A DNA stretch of 64,000 nt, taken from positions 744,001 through 808,000 of the forward strand of contig OY282444.1 in assembly GCA_958296125.1 (NCBI GenBank). Direction: 5' to 3'. The position numbers and the translations under genes were made by a program. Shown here piece after piece: positions 8,730 through 16,305 of this stretch. The DNA is from an uncultured Poribacteria bacterium. Lineage in GTDB: Bacteria > Poribacteria > WGA-4E > PCPOR2b. Within the stretch, counting starts at the first letter, position 1, and each line of letters opens with the position of its first letter. The notes below the pieces were generated by a model, which was not told the DNA's origin, searched no databases, and saw nothing but the letters and a program-made list of their open reading frames with translations.

Positions 8730-9814
8730 TATTTAATCCAGCCGCCGCCGATGACAGTATCGCCATGGTAGAATACCGCTGCCTGTCCCGGGGTCACGGC
8801 ACGACGGGGTTGATCAAATTTGACTTCCACCGCTGCGTCGCTCAGGGGGTAGATTGTCGCTGATGCCCCCGGATCCTTATAGCGAATCTTGACATCCGCT
8901 CGAATCGGCTCAGGCAGTCTATCCATCGTGATGAGGTTTACCCCCTCGACCTGCATCGTGTCCGCCAAGAGGTCTTCGTTCTTTCCAACGACAACGGTGT
9001 TTTCGTGAACCTTTAACTCAGTGACATAGAGCGGCATCTTGGCAGAGATCCCTAACCCTCTGCGTTGTCCAACCGTATAAAACGGGATTCCCTGATGTTC
9101 CCCGAGCACATGACCTTTTTGGTCAACGATATCGCCCGCTTGAATCTTTTCAGGAATCCGATCCTTCAGGAACCGCTTGTAGTTATCGTCTGCAATAAAG
9201 CAGAGCTCTTGGCTTTCCGGCTTCTCCGCTGTCCGCAACTGATACTTCCGCGCGACCTCTCTTACCTCATCCTTTGCATACCCACCGAGCGGCATCAACG
9301 CGCGGCTCAGCTGCGCCTGTGTCAGCGAAAACAGGAAGTACGACTGATCTTTGCGGGAGTCAATCCCTTTGCGTAAGGTATAGCGACCTGTCTCCGGCTC
9401 GCGTTCGATTCTGGCGTAATGCCCTGTCGCCACGTAGTTGACTTCCAACTGCGTTGCGAGCGCAAGCAGTTTTCCAAACTTCAAGTCCTGATTACAGATG
9501 ACGCACGGACTCGGTGTCCGCCCAGAAACGTATTCATCAGCAAAGTAATCAACAATGCTCCGGCGGAAAGGCTCTTCGTAATTGACGGCGTAAAACGGTA
9601 TCCCCAACTGTGTAGCAACCCGCCGCGCATCCTCAACACCCTCAAGCGAGCAGCAGTTCGGCTTATCTGACTCAATCTCGATTGTGTCGTGCATACCGAG
9701 TCGCATGGTAATTGCAATTACATCATAGCCGGCTTCTACCATCAATGCCGCGGTCACTGAACTGTCAACACCGCCGCTCATCGCAGCGATAACCTTTGTA
9801 CCCAATATAATCAC
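8729..9814 (-). CDS. mnmA: tRNA-specific 2-thiouridylase MnmA
   Basis: 361 aa. MnmA inserts sulfur at C2 of the wobble uridine in tRNA Lys, Glu and Gln. Diagnostic features are the PP-loop AMSGGVDSSVTAALM, the first catalytic Cys in TPSPCVICN, ATGHYAR, DQSYFLF, the second catalytic Cys in SQELCFIAD, and GQRRGLGI. The frame opens at GTG 9814; an in-frame TTG at 9805 with AGGTGA five bases upstream would start closer to the family consensus. Coupled to comEA downstream. Confidence 0.96.
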   Translation of the reverse strand: MIILGTKVIAAMSGGVDSSVTAALMVEAGYDVIAITMRLGMHDTIEIESDKPNCCSLEGVEDARRVATQLGIPFYAVNYEEPFRRSIVDYFADEYVSGRTPSPCVICNQDLKFGKLLALATQLEVNYVATGHYARIEREPETGRYTLRKGIDSRKDQSYFLFSLTQAQLSRALMPLGGYAKDEVREVARKYQLRTAEKPESQELCFIADDNYKRFLKDRIPEKIQAGDIVDQKGHVLGEHQGIPFYTVGQRRGLGISAKMPLYVTELKVHENTVVVGKNEDLLADTMQVEGVNLITMDRLPEPIRADVKIRYKDPGASATIYPLSDAAVEVKFDQPRRAVTPGQAAVFYHGDTVIGGGWIK

Positions 9815-9914
9815 CTATATCTACGATTTTCAGAATAAAGTTACCTAAGGATAGCATACGCTCTCATCTGTTGTCAAGACCATCAGAATTTCTAGAAAGT
9901 TTTGATAATTTTAC

Positions 9915-9943
9915 TTGACTACTTTATATTTGTGTAGTATAAT
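9915..9943 (+). promoter_or_regulatory. Strong sigma70-type promoter
   Basis: TTGACT, a 17-bp AT-rich spacer, then a perfect TATAAT. It points at the small zinc-ribbon gene starting at 10053 and implies a leader of about 100 nt. Confidence 0.75.
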
Positions 9944-10052
9944 TCACATATAGAAAAACGAGAATTAACATATTGTGAAATACAACCCCCTCCGTAACCC
10001 AATGAGAGCATAAGGTATATACACAAAAAAAGGTTGAATAACAGAAACCCAA

Positions 10053-10229
10053 ATGAAAACGGCATCTTCATCAAAAGTAACCGAGGCAATCCATATCATC
10101 AAAGATCGGAGTTGCGAAAAGTGTGGTACGCAAGCGAAGGGCTTTGTTTACCGCAAAGCGCATCCGATTTACTACTGCCGCAAATGTTTACGCGCTGAGA
10201 TTGACAATCGTGGGCCACTTGTTGCGTAA
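10053..10229 (+). CDS. 58-aa zinc-ribbon protein
   Basis: A small ORF (ATG 10053, TAA 10227-10229) coding a basic protein with two CxxC knuckles: CEKCGT near residues 22-27, and YYCRKC near 41-46. This is the pattern of a treble-clef or zinc-ribbon nucleic-acid-binding peptide. A near-consensus promoter lies just upstream. The Shine-Dalgarno is weak (AAAGG about 21 bases before ATG), so the start is not certain. I do not recognise the family. It could be a ribosome-associated or transcription-associated small protein. Confidence 0.6.
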   Translation: MKTASSSKVTEAIHIIKDRSCEKCGTQAKGFVYRKAHPIYYCRKCLRAEIDNRGPLVA

Positions 10230-10294
10230 ACGTAGTTTAAAAATAGGAGTATTGTGCCTGATGCCTCCAACCGTCATCAAGCCTTAAAACGGTC

Positions 10295-13200
10295 TTATCT
10301 GTTGTGATCCCCTGGTCGTGATATAGTCCCCGGCATGATGTAGCATTTCCCGTTTGTGGCCTCAGCGATATGGTACTGGAATTTGTCAGCCTCAAATACA
10401 CCGCCCGTAGTACCCAACGGGGCAATTCCCCCCATAATGTTGACTTGTGCATCGGCGGAGCGACAGGCTTCGATTGCCTTTGCATATGTATACCCTGTTC
10501 CTGGCCCGCTACTGGCGAGCTCATCAGTGACGACAAAAAGCACCAGCTTCCGATCGTCAGGTGTTTGGAGTTTGGGTACACCCTCTATGAGTGCGTCTAA
10601 TAGGTGTTCATCACCACGCTTAGGTCTCCGAAACAGTTTCTTGACCTGCTCGGCATTTAACGGCGGTTTCGTTGTTACAACCGAGCTTGCGCCGCCTCCC
10701 GATCTTGCCCAGAACCGGATGACTCCAAACCGAGAGTCTAGCCCTTCGCTGTCCAAAACCGTGACCAATGTATCCAGTCCTGTGCAGATTTCATCCACTC
10801 TACTGTTCATGCTCAAACTGGACACTCTATCGTTCATGCTCAAACTGGAGTCAAAGATAAACACGATATCGACAGGTTGCTTCACCGTCTCAGCGATGTG
10901 TTGAGCGATGCGCTCAAAAATCTTGTCAATCGTGGGTAAAAAGGGCATAAACATGTTTCCTATATCCCTCTGTTCGTCGACGATCTTGTACCATTTACCG
11001 CCCGTCAGGTTAGCTAATTGTATCTGTACCTCTTCTTCAATTCCAAGGACATTGATCTGAACTCCATCTTGCTTACACCGGCCCACGATTTTCTCAACGA
11101 GCTCATTTTCACGTCCGGTTCCCCAGTCCGTTTTCAACGCCTCATTTGTCATAAGAATAAAGATCTTTTCGGTATCGGTATCCATGAAGGGCCTTTCGGC
11201 TTCCCAGGTGAATTCCAATTCTGCAAGCCCTGCCATAATCGCGTCAAGCCCTTCTCTGGCAACTATGCCCTTAAATCTTAGAAATTTCTCGGCGAATCGG
11301 CTCGAACCGCTTGCAAATATAAGAAGCGTTTTCTCTAGCTGTTTGCTTTCGACTTGTGAGGCCTCCGCTTCAAAATAAATGAACGTGACTCGATAATCAA
11401 TCATTGATTCGTCAAAGACGCTGGCCATAGCGGCTAACCATCTTTGAAATTTTTCCACTCTCTTATCTAATTCCTTAACGAACAACCTCCAATCAACAAT
11501 AAACACGAGATCGACCATCTGATTCGTGCTTTGACTGCTCGCACGCTGGGCAATTTCCACAAGGCTTTCCCTAATATCAACCACTGGTTCGCCTATAACA
11601 GGAGTGGGCTCCGTCTGGGGCATCGTCTTTGATTCGGAGCTACTCTGCAAGGTTTCGTCTGTAGCGGGAGGAGTGGGCTCCGTCGCTTTCTGAGCCGTAA
11701 GTCCATCCTCGGAGATAGCAACCGTTGCAGGCGCGCTAGCGGTCAGGATAAAGGCTTGTCCCTCCGTAACCGGGATATCTCCGTCATCACCCACCCGTCT
11801 GACTGGCTTCAAGGTCCCGTTATCCGAAACGATGATCGCCGGGACGTTGGCTCCAATCCCATCGAGCGTGAACAAGTCACTCACGCGGGTGATTCGTGAA
11901 TCTTTCAATGGCACCCCCACCAAGTTGGTGCCTCGATTCAAGGTGATGGTGCTGGTTCCGTTGGTGCCGAGCGCGTCGCCACCCAACCGAAGGGCCACTG
12001 GGGCACTCATAACGGCAATGATACCTGTGTCGTCAGTCAACGGTTTATCGGCGAATGTCCCTTTGTCTTGGGGCCCGAAATAGATGCGCCACCCCTGAAT
12101 GGTGGAATCATGAGTGATAAGGAGGTTGACAGCGGCTGCGCCACCGAGTGCGTCGTAGAGGTCGGCAACAGATGTGATGGTCTGTACCACGCCATCAACG
12201 GCTGTCACCTTCAGTGGGACGTGAATCAAGCTGGTGCCTACTGGCATTGACAGGAGATGTTCTAGCGTCGTAGGCTTTGGGGCATCAAACTGTACCGTAA
12301 CCCCTCTGCTTTGGAGGGCGGGAATGTAGGTGTGGATTGATGCGTTATTGAGGGGATTTTGAGTCACATCAACAATGTCTCCCGCCCCCAATCCCGGATT
12401 CTCTGTCAGAGGCGAGAGGTCTAATATCCTATTGTTGTTAAGCCCCAGCCCTGTCAGATTGGTCAAGCTTACTACAGGCGAGATGTCCGATATACTGTTG
12501 CCCCCAAGACTCAACCCTGTCAACCTGGTTGCATGTTCAAGTCCGGTCAGCATCTGAATGTTGGCATTTTCTGCCACAAAGCGCGTCAAAGTCGCCATCT
12601 CCCCTACGGTGAGTGGGGCACCCGGTGCTTTACCGAGAGCGGTCTCAATGACAGCGCGGAGGTTGCCATCGGGGATATCCTCCGACGTTAGCTCGTCAAC
12701 CCCTACCGTAACCCCCCTGCTTTGGAGGGTGGGAACATGGGTGTGGATTGATACGTTGTTGAGGGGGTTTTGAGTCACATCAACAATGTCTCCCGCCCCC
12801 AATCCCGGATTTTCTACCAGAGGCGAAATGTCCGATATACTGTTGCCCACAAGCCACAACTGTATCAGCTGAGTTAAGCCTATCAGAGGCAAGAGATTCG
12901 ATATACTATTGTTGTTAAGCCCCAGCCATGTCAGGCTGGCCAAGCGTGCTACAGGCGAGAGATTCGATATACTGTTGCCCACAAGATTCAACCCTGTCAG
13001 GTTGGTTAAGCCTGCCAAAGGCGAAATGTCCGATATGCTGTTGCCCCCAAGATGCAGCCATCTCAGGTTGGTTAAGCCTACTACCGCTGAGATGTCCGAT
13101 ATGCCGTTGCCCCAAAGCCAGCACTGTGTCAGGTTGGTTAAACCCGTCACAGGCGAGATGTCCGATATACTGTTGCCCCCAAGATGCAGCCGCCTCAGGT

Positions 13201-13579
13201 TGGTTAAGCCCGCTACTGCTGAGATATTCGATATGTTGTTGCTCCAAAGCCATAGCTCTGTCAGGTTAGTTAAGTCTGCCACAGGCAAGATGTTCGATAT
13301 ACTGTTGCCCCCAAGATCCAGCACTGTCAGCTTAGTTGCGTATTCAAGTCCGGTCAGCATCTGAATGCCGCTCTGTCTTGCCTCAAGGCGCGTCAAAGTC
13401 GCCATCTCTACCGCGGTAATTGGGGTACCTGCCGCTTTGCCGAGGGCGATCTCAACCGCAGCGCGGAGGTTGCGGTCGGGGATGGCCACCGTTCGCGCCG
13501 TTGCTGTTGATGGAATTGATACGTACATTAACAGAAATAAAATCAAATGAAACAGTTGTTTTGTCATCGATTTATCCAC
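10295..13579 (-). CDS. Secreted LRR protein with two C-terminal VWA domains
   Basis: About 1090 aa. A signal peptide (first ~28 residues) is followed by a cap (IPDRNLRAAVEIALG) and roughly eleven LRRs in two blocks (to ~residue 430, SISDISPL type). A conserved stalk-like region spans ~440-640. A Pro/Thr/Glu-rich linker leads to VWA-1 (~688-880) and VWA-2 (~900-1090). VWA-2 has an intact MIDAS start (FDSSLSM); VWA-1 has a degenerate one (VDWRLFV) and probably binds no metal. GTG 13579 opens the frame and ATG 13567 is an equally good start. It probably acts as an adhesion or protein-protein contact at the cell surface. LRR and VWA are both binding modules; the partner is unknown. Confidence 0.87.
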   Translation of the reverse strand: MDKSMTKQLFHLILFLLMYVSIPSTATARTVAIPDRNLRAAVEIALGKAAGTPITAVEMATLTRLEARQSGIQMLTGLEYATKLTVLDLGGNSISNILPVADLTNLTELWLWSNNISNISAVAGLTNLRRLHLGGNSISDISPVTGLTNLTQCWLWGNGISDISAVVGLTNLRWLHLGGNSISDISPLAGLTNLTGLNLVGNSISNLSPVARLASLTWLGLNNNSISNLLPLIGLTQLIQLWLVGNSISDISPLVENPGLGAGDIVDVTQNPLNNVSIHTHVPTLQSRGVTVGVDELTSEDIPDGNLRAVIETALGKAPGAPLTVGEMATLTRFVAENANIQMLTGLEHATRLTGLSLGGNSISDISPVVSLTNLTGLGLNNNRILDLSPLTENPGLGAGDIVDVTQNPLNNASIHTYIPALQSRGVTVQFDAPKPTTLEHLLSMPVGTSLIHVPLKVTAVDGVVQTITSVADLYDALGGAAAVNLLITHDSTIQGWRIYFGPQDKGTFADKPLTDDTGIIAVMSAPVALRLGGDALGTNGTSTITLNRGTNLVGVPLKDSRITRVSDLFTLDGIGANVPAIIVSDNGTLKPVRRVGDDGDIPVTEGQAFILTASAPATVAISEDGLTAQKATEPTPPATDETLQSSSESKTMPQTEPTPVIGEPVVDIRESLVEIAQRASSQSTNQMVDLVFIVDWRLFVKELDKRVEKFQRWLAAMASVFDESMIDYRVTFIYFEAEASQVESKQLEKTLLIFASGSSRFAEKFLRFKGIVAREGLDAIMAGLAELEFTWEAERPFMDTDTEKIFILMTNEALKTDWGTGRENELVEKIVGRCKQDGVQINVLGIEEEVQIQLANLTGGKWYKIVDEQRDIGNMFMPFLPTIDKIFERIAQHIAETVKQPVDIVFIFDSSLSMNDRVSSLSMNSRVDEICTGLDTLVTVLDSEGLDSRFGVIRFWARSGGGASSVVTTKPPLNAEQVKKLFRRPKRGDEHLLDALIEGVPKLQTPDDRKLVLFVVTDELASSGPGTGYTYAKAIEACRSADAQVNIMGGIAPLGTTGGVFEADKFQYHIAEATNGKCYIMPGTISRPGDHNR
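10796..10849 (-). repeat. 27-bp tandem duplication inside a MIDAS motif
   Basis: Two adjacent 27-bp units code SSLSMNDRV and SSLSMNSRV. They differ by only three bases, in the codons for D versus S and neighbours. The duplication places two DxSxS-like serine motifs in a row at the metal site of VWA-2. Confidence 0.85.
12380..13340 (-). repeat. 66-bp LRR-coding repeat array
   Basis: Tandem 66-bp units code 22-residue LRRs in the LRR-VWA protein. The phrase GATATACTGTTGCCCCCAAGA recurs in alternating, more diverged units. The alternation of two unit types (LWLWxN and LHLGGN) suggests that pairs of repeats were duplicated together. Confidence 0.75.
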
Positions 13580-13635
13580 TGTATCGTTGGGAATATCTGG
13601 GAGGTATTTGTGCCTCAGTTGTCAGAACACCCCTC

Positions 13636-13671
13636 AAACTAAAAAAGGGCGCACCCGCGGGCCCGCCCTTT
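13636..13671 (-). terminator. Intrinsic terminator after Rieske gene
   Basis: An 8-bp stem (AAAGGGCG/CGCCCTTT) with a 12-nt G+C-rich loop is followed on the minus strand by a T run. It lies 20 bases past the stop at 13691. Confidence 0.85.
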
Positions 13672-13690
13672 ATTTAGTTGTCATTACACC

Positions 13691-15538
13691 TTAATTATCA
13701 TCCTCGCGTTCACTAAGCAACTCGCCACGTGCCAACCGTTCCGCATTCTCAGTTGACCAAAGGATATTCTTCATCAACTTCTGTGCGGCGATGTAACGGG
13801 TCGCCGCGAGGAGATGCATCCGCTTTTCTTCAGTATCGTTTGTCAGTGCATAGTGTCGAAAAGCAACTTCGAGCACCTGAAACATGTGAAGTTCTGCATC
13901 TTCACGGAGCAGAATGTGAGCCAATGCACGTTTGAGCGCGTCAACGTCGTGCCCTTCCTCCAAATATTGGTTCACAAGAATTTCCGCTTCGTAGACCTTC
14001 TGGAAGTCGGCAAACTCCTGAAAGCGATCCAACATCTCATCAACGGAGTCGAAAGTTTCGTCAAGCCGCTGCCCGGGGCGAGGGATACGTGCCGCGGGCA
14101 TGTTCAACCAGCGTAAGTAGTTCAGGAACACGGCACCGTGGAAGATTCCGCGCAAAAGGTCTGCACTCGGTGCGTAGTGGAACGTGCAGTAGAGCGCATG
14201 TGCATAGGAGTAAATGTTTGCCACGTCGTGCCAATCGCCTTCATTCTTGAGATGGAAGCGCGCTGTCCGAATCGCTGAAGCGTAAGTCATGGCTCGGCAA
14301 ATATCGGTCGGTTTCACGCCGGCGCGAAGTTTCTCCTCAATCTCCGCAACAATCGGCACAAAATCGTCGCCAAGCATCGTTTGGGTGAACTCTGAAATAT
14401 CGAGTTCTGCCTCGTTTGCTTGGTTCTCCTGCCAGATTTTATCCAACCGATCGAAGATTGGCTCCAGCACTGGCACGCTGTCTGCCCATCGAGAGGTCTC
14501 CTCATGCCGCGTCCGGCTAACCAAATCGACCACAATCGGACGCAAGATTTCGTGTGCCCCTTCCCACTCGACGTAATCCAACGCCTCAAACATCTTGTTG
14601 GCAAAGTCGAGGGCGTGACCATCGCCGGTAAAGTAGAAGTCAGTGGCAGCAGTAAACACGAAATCCGCTATAACCGATTTGCCATATCCACGATCATTCA
14701 GCGTGAGCAGAATGCGCTCCGCGGCACCCCGGTCTCGTTTGTCGATAAAATAGCGGAACCACCGCTTCAGAGTTGTGAGGTCATGTTCTTCTGTCGTCTG
14801 TGGGAACGGTGCGCGATATGGACGCGAACTCCCCGACGTGCGACGACTGATCTGCACGAGTCCATGCACGAGAAATAGGTTGTGATCTTTCGGGGCAACC
14901 TCGTCCCACAAATTCGCTGCGAGCGTAAGAATCGCTACGCCGGACGACCAACCCTCGCTGCTTTTATGGGCACCGTAGTGGAGCCCCTGCTGAATAATCT
15001 CCTGTGGTGTTGCATCTGCATCGGTGAGTGCTGTGACCGCCTTCGCAATGAAGAAGGAACTCCGATCCTTGAGGCCTCGCTCAAGGGCGCGCTTACCACG
15101 GTCAATGACACGACGCTTCGCTGCGTCTCGCTCTCCACGAGCCAGCCCAATGTACAGATACCCATCATCGCGTGCTATAACAGGGAATGCCTTCAGATCA
15201 TCTCCAAATGCGAGGAAGCAACCGCCCGATTTGAGGTCGAATTCCCAGTGATGCCAGTGGCAAATCAACACACCATCTCGGACGCTGCCTTCGGACATCG
15301 GATAGCCCATGTGCGGACAGCGGTTGTCAACCGCGTAAAATTTATCCTGATACTTAAAGACAGCAAGGTGTGTGCCATCCACATGAAAAGGCTTCCCCTC
15401 GCTTTCCCCAAAGGTATCGGCGGGGCAGAGTTGGTGATAGACCAGATCGGCTTCATCCGTAACATCTACAGTCGGAAGATCTGCAATATGGATTGAACCT
15501 GTCGGTGCTTCTTGAGAGGTGCGGGGTGAAATACTCAT
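13691..15538 (-). CDS. Rieske [2Fe-2S] protein with large helical C-terminal domain
   Basis: 615 aa. Residues ~30-135 are a Rieske domain with ligands Cys74/His76 (CPHMGYPMSEG) and Cys93/His96 (CHWHHWEF). The remaining ~470 residues are helical and rich in His/Trp/Tyr, with segments such as GLHYGAHKSSEGW and EDAELHMFQVLEVAFRHY. I do not recognise this domain with confidence; a questin-oxidase-like or other oxidase fold is possible. The Rieske part would pass electrons to it or hold it in a redox-dependent state. The gene is divergent from a regulator that also starts with a Rieske domain. AAGGAGG precedes the ATG. Confidence 0.85.
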   Translation of the reverse strand: MSISPRTSQEAPTGSIHIADLPTVDVTDEADLVYHQLCPADTFGESEGKPFHVDGTHLAVFKYQDKFYAVDNRCPHMGYPMSEGSVRDGVLICHWHHWEFDLKSGGCFLAFGDDLKAFPVIARDDGYLYIGLARGERDAAKRRVIDRGKRALERGLKDRSSFFIAKAVTALTDADATPQEIIQQGLHYGAHKSSEGWSSGVAILTLAANLWDEVAPKDHNLFLVHGLVQISRRTSGSSRPYRAPFPQTTEEHDLTTLKRWFRYFIDKRDRGAAERILLTLNDRGYGKSVIADFVFTAATDFYFTGDGHALDFANKMFEALDYVEWEGAHEILRPIVVDLVSRTRHEETSRWADSVPVLEPIFDRLDKIWQENQANEAELDISEFTQTMLGDDFVPIVAEIEEKLRAGVKPTDICRAMTYASAIRTARFHLKNEGDWHDVANIYSYAHALYCTFHYAPSADLLRGIFHGAVFLNYLRWLNMPAARIPRPGQRLDETFDSVDEMLDRFQEFADFQKVYEAEILVNQYLEEGHDVDALKRALAHILLREDAELHMFQVLEVAFRHYALTNDTEEKRMHLLAATRYIAAQKLMKNILWSTENAERLARGELLSEREDDN

Positions 15539-15615
15539 GGTGTGACCTCCTTGTCACGTGAAACGTAAGACGTGATAGATTACCGCCGTTTTTTGACTCG
15601 ATCTGACTTGTTCAA

Positions 15616-15644
15616 AGTGTAGCGTGTTTAATAGATCTTGTCAA
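15616..15644 (-). promoter_or_regulatory. Sigma70-type promoter for the Rieske gene
   Basis: On the minus strand TTGACA, a 17-bp spacer, then TACACT. This gives a leader of about 70 nt before ATG 15538. The leader contains GTTTCACGT just upstream of the Shine-Dalgarno. Confidence 0.7.
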
Positions 15645-15649
15645 CATAA

Positions 15650-15910
15650 TTATCGTTCTATTGGAATCCGCCGTTCTCGCGCCGCTAACCCTTTCAAGAG
15701 TGCCTTAGCATTTGAGAAACTGCGTGCAATCGGTTTCGCTACCAGCGCGGCGGCAGTGCCCGCGTCCGGTCGGTCCCAGTAGATAACAACTGCTGTTTCA
15801 ACCGCAGTTCCGATTAAAGCAAATTTGATACCAAGACCCTCAAAATCGGCAGAATCTGTGCCGGTGTTGGACCCCAGGCATGAGTGATCAATCAGCGGAC
15901 CGCTCCACAT
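15650..15910 (-). CDS. Doubtful 86-aa ORF
   Basis: An Ala-rich reading frame with a plausible hydrophobic stretch (ALIGTAVETAVVIYW) and a basic end. No Shine-Dalgarno precedes the ATG, no family is recognisable, and it lies in the regulatory gap between the two Rieske genes. It may be a fragment of a lost gene or chance. Confidence 0.2.
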   Translation of the reverse strand: MWSGPLIDHSCLGSNTGTDSADFEGLGIKFALIGTAVETAVVIYWDRPDAGTAAALVAKPIARSFSNAKALLKGLAARERRIPIER

Positions 15911-15922
15911 GAGTCTGCGAGT

Positions 15923-16025
15923 GTTTCAATTTGAAACTGCTGGTGTGCGCCGGTGTCTGACGCACCAATGCAGGCAGACTATTCTCAGAATTGTTTCACC
16001 TTGAAACCTTGTTCATATTTGAAAC
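15923..16025. promoter_or_regulatory. Three GTTTCAA-N-TTGAAAC palindromes (putative operators)
   Basis: Site 1 (15923-15937) is a perfect 7-bp inverted repeat with one central base. Site 2 (15993-16007) has one mismatch, and site 3 (16011-16025) keeps the right half perfectly. Site 3 ends ten bases before the -35 of the promoter at 16035. The shorter string GTTTCACGT also occurs directly before the ribosome-binding sites of both divergent genes (15556-15564 in reverse; 16284-16292). This suggests a dimeric regulator acting on the Rieske/sigma54-activator pair. Confidence 0.6.
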
Positions 16026-16034
16026 AGAGAAGGG

Positions 16035-16064
16035 TTGACAGGAAACCGTATTATATGATATAAA
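16035..16064 (+). promoter_or_regulatory. Sigma70-type promoter for the Rieske-sigma54 activator
   Basis: TTGACA, 18-bp spacer, TATAAA, on the + strand, ten bases beyond the last GTTTCAA palindrome. The implied leader to ATG 16306 is about 235 nt and contains an inverted-repeat element (16077-16257). Confidence 0.65.
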
Positions 16065-16076
16065 GGGAAAATAAAA

Positions 16077-16257
16077 TAACCCAAGTTGCCACTTATACGG
16101 AACCTTGCAAAGTTGCTCTGAATCCCAATCTTATCAGGGTTACTTTGAACTCTCGACGGAGTCGGAGCCGAGCGGGGCTAATACATAAGAATGCAACCTA
16201 GTGCCCAGAAAATATGCAAAATGTTCCAATTTATAATGACTAGCAACTTGCGTTAAA
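16077..16257. repeat. MITE-like element 1 with inverted AAGTTGC termini
   Basis: The left end TAACCCAAGTTGCCACT and the right end, read in reverse as TAACGCAAGTTGCTAGT, form imperfect inverted repeats about 180 bp apart. The inside shares a GAATCCCAATCTTATCAGGG-like phrase with the element near 38.0 kb. No ORF is present. It lies in the leader of the Rieske-sigma54 gene. Confidence 0.5.
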
Positions 16258-16305
16258 ATAGAAAGAAGGAAGGTTATCATCCTGTTTCACGTATGGGAGG
16301 GAAAA

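Noticed and set aside
12909-13364. + strand repetitive frames over the second LRR gene
   Set aside because: Same reason: the periodic LRR DNA leaves the opposite strand open by chance.
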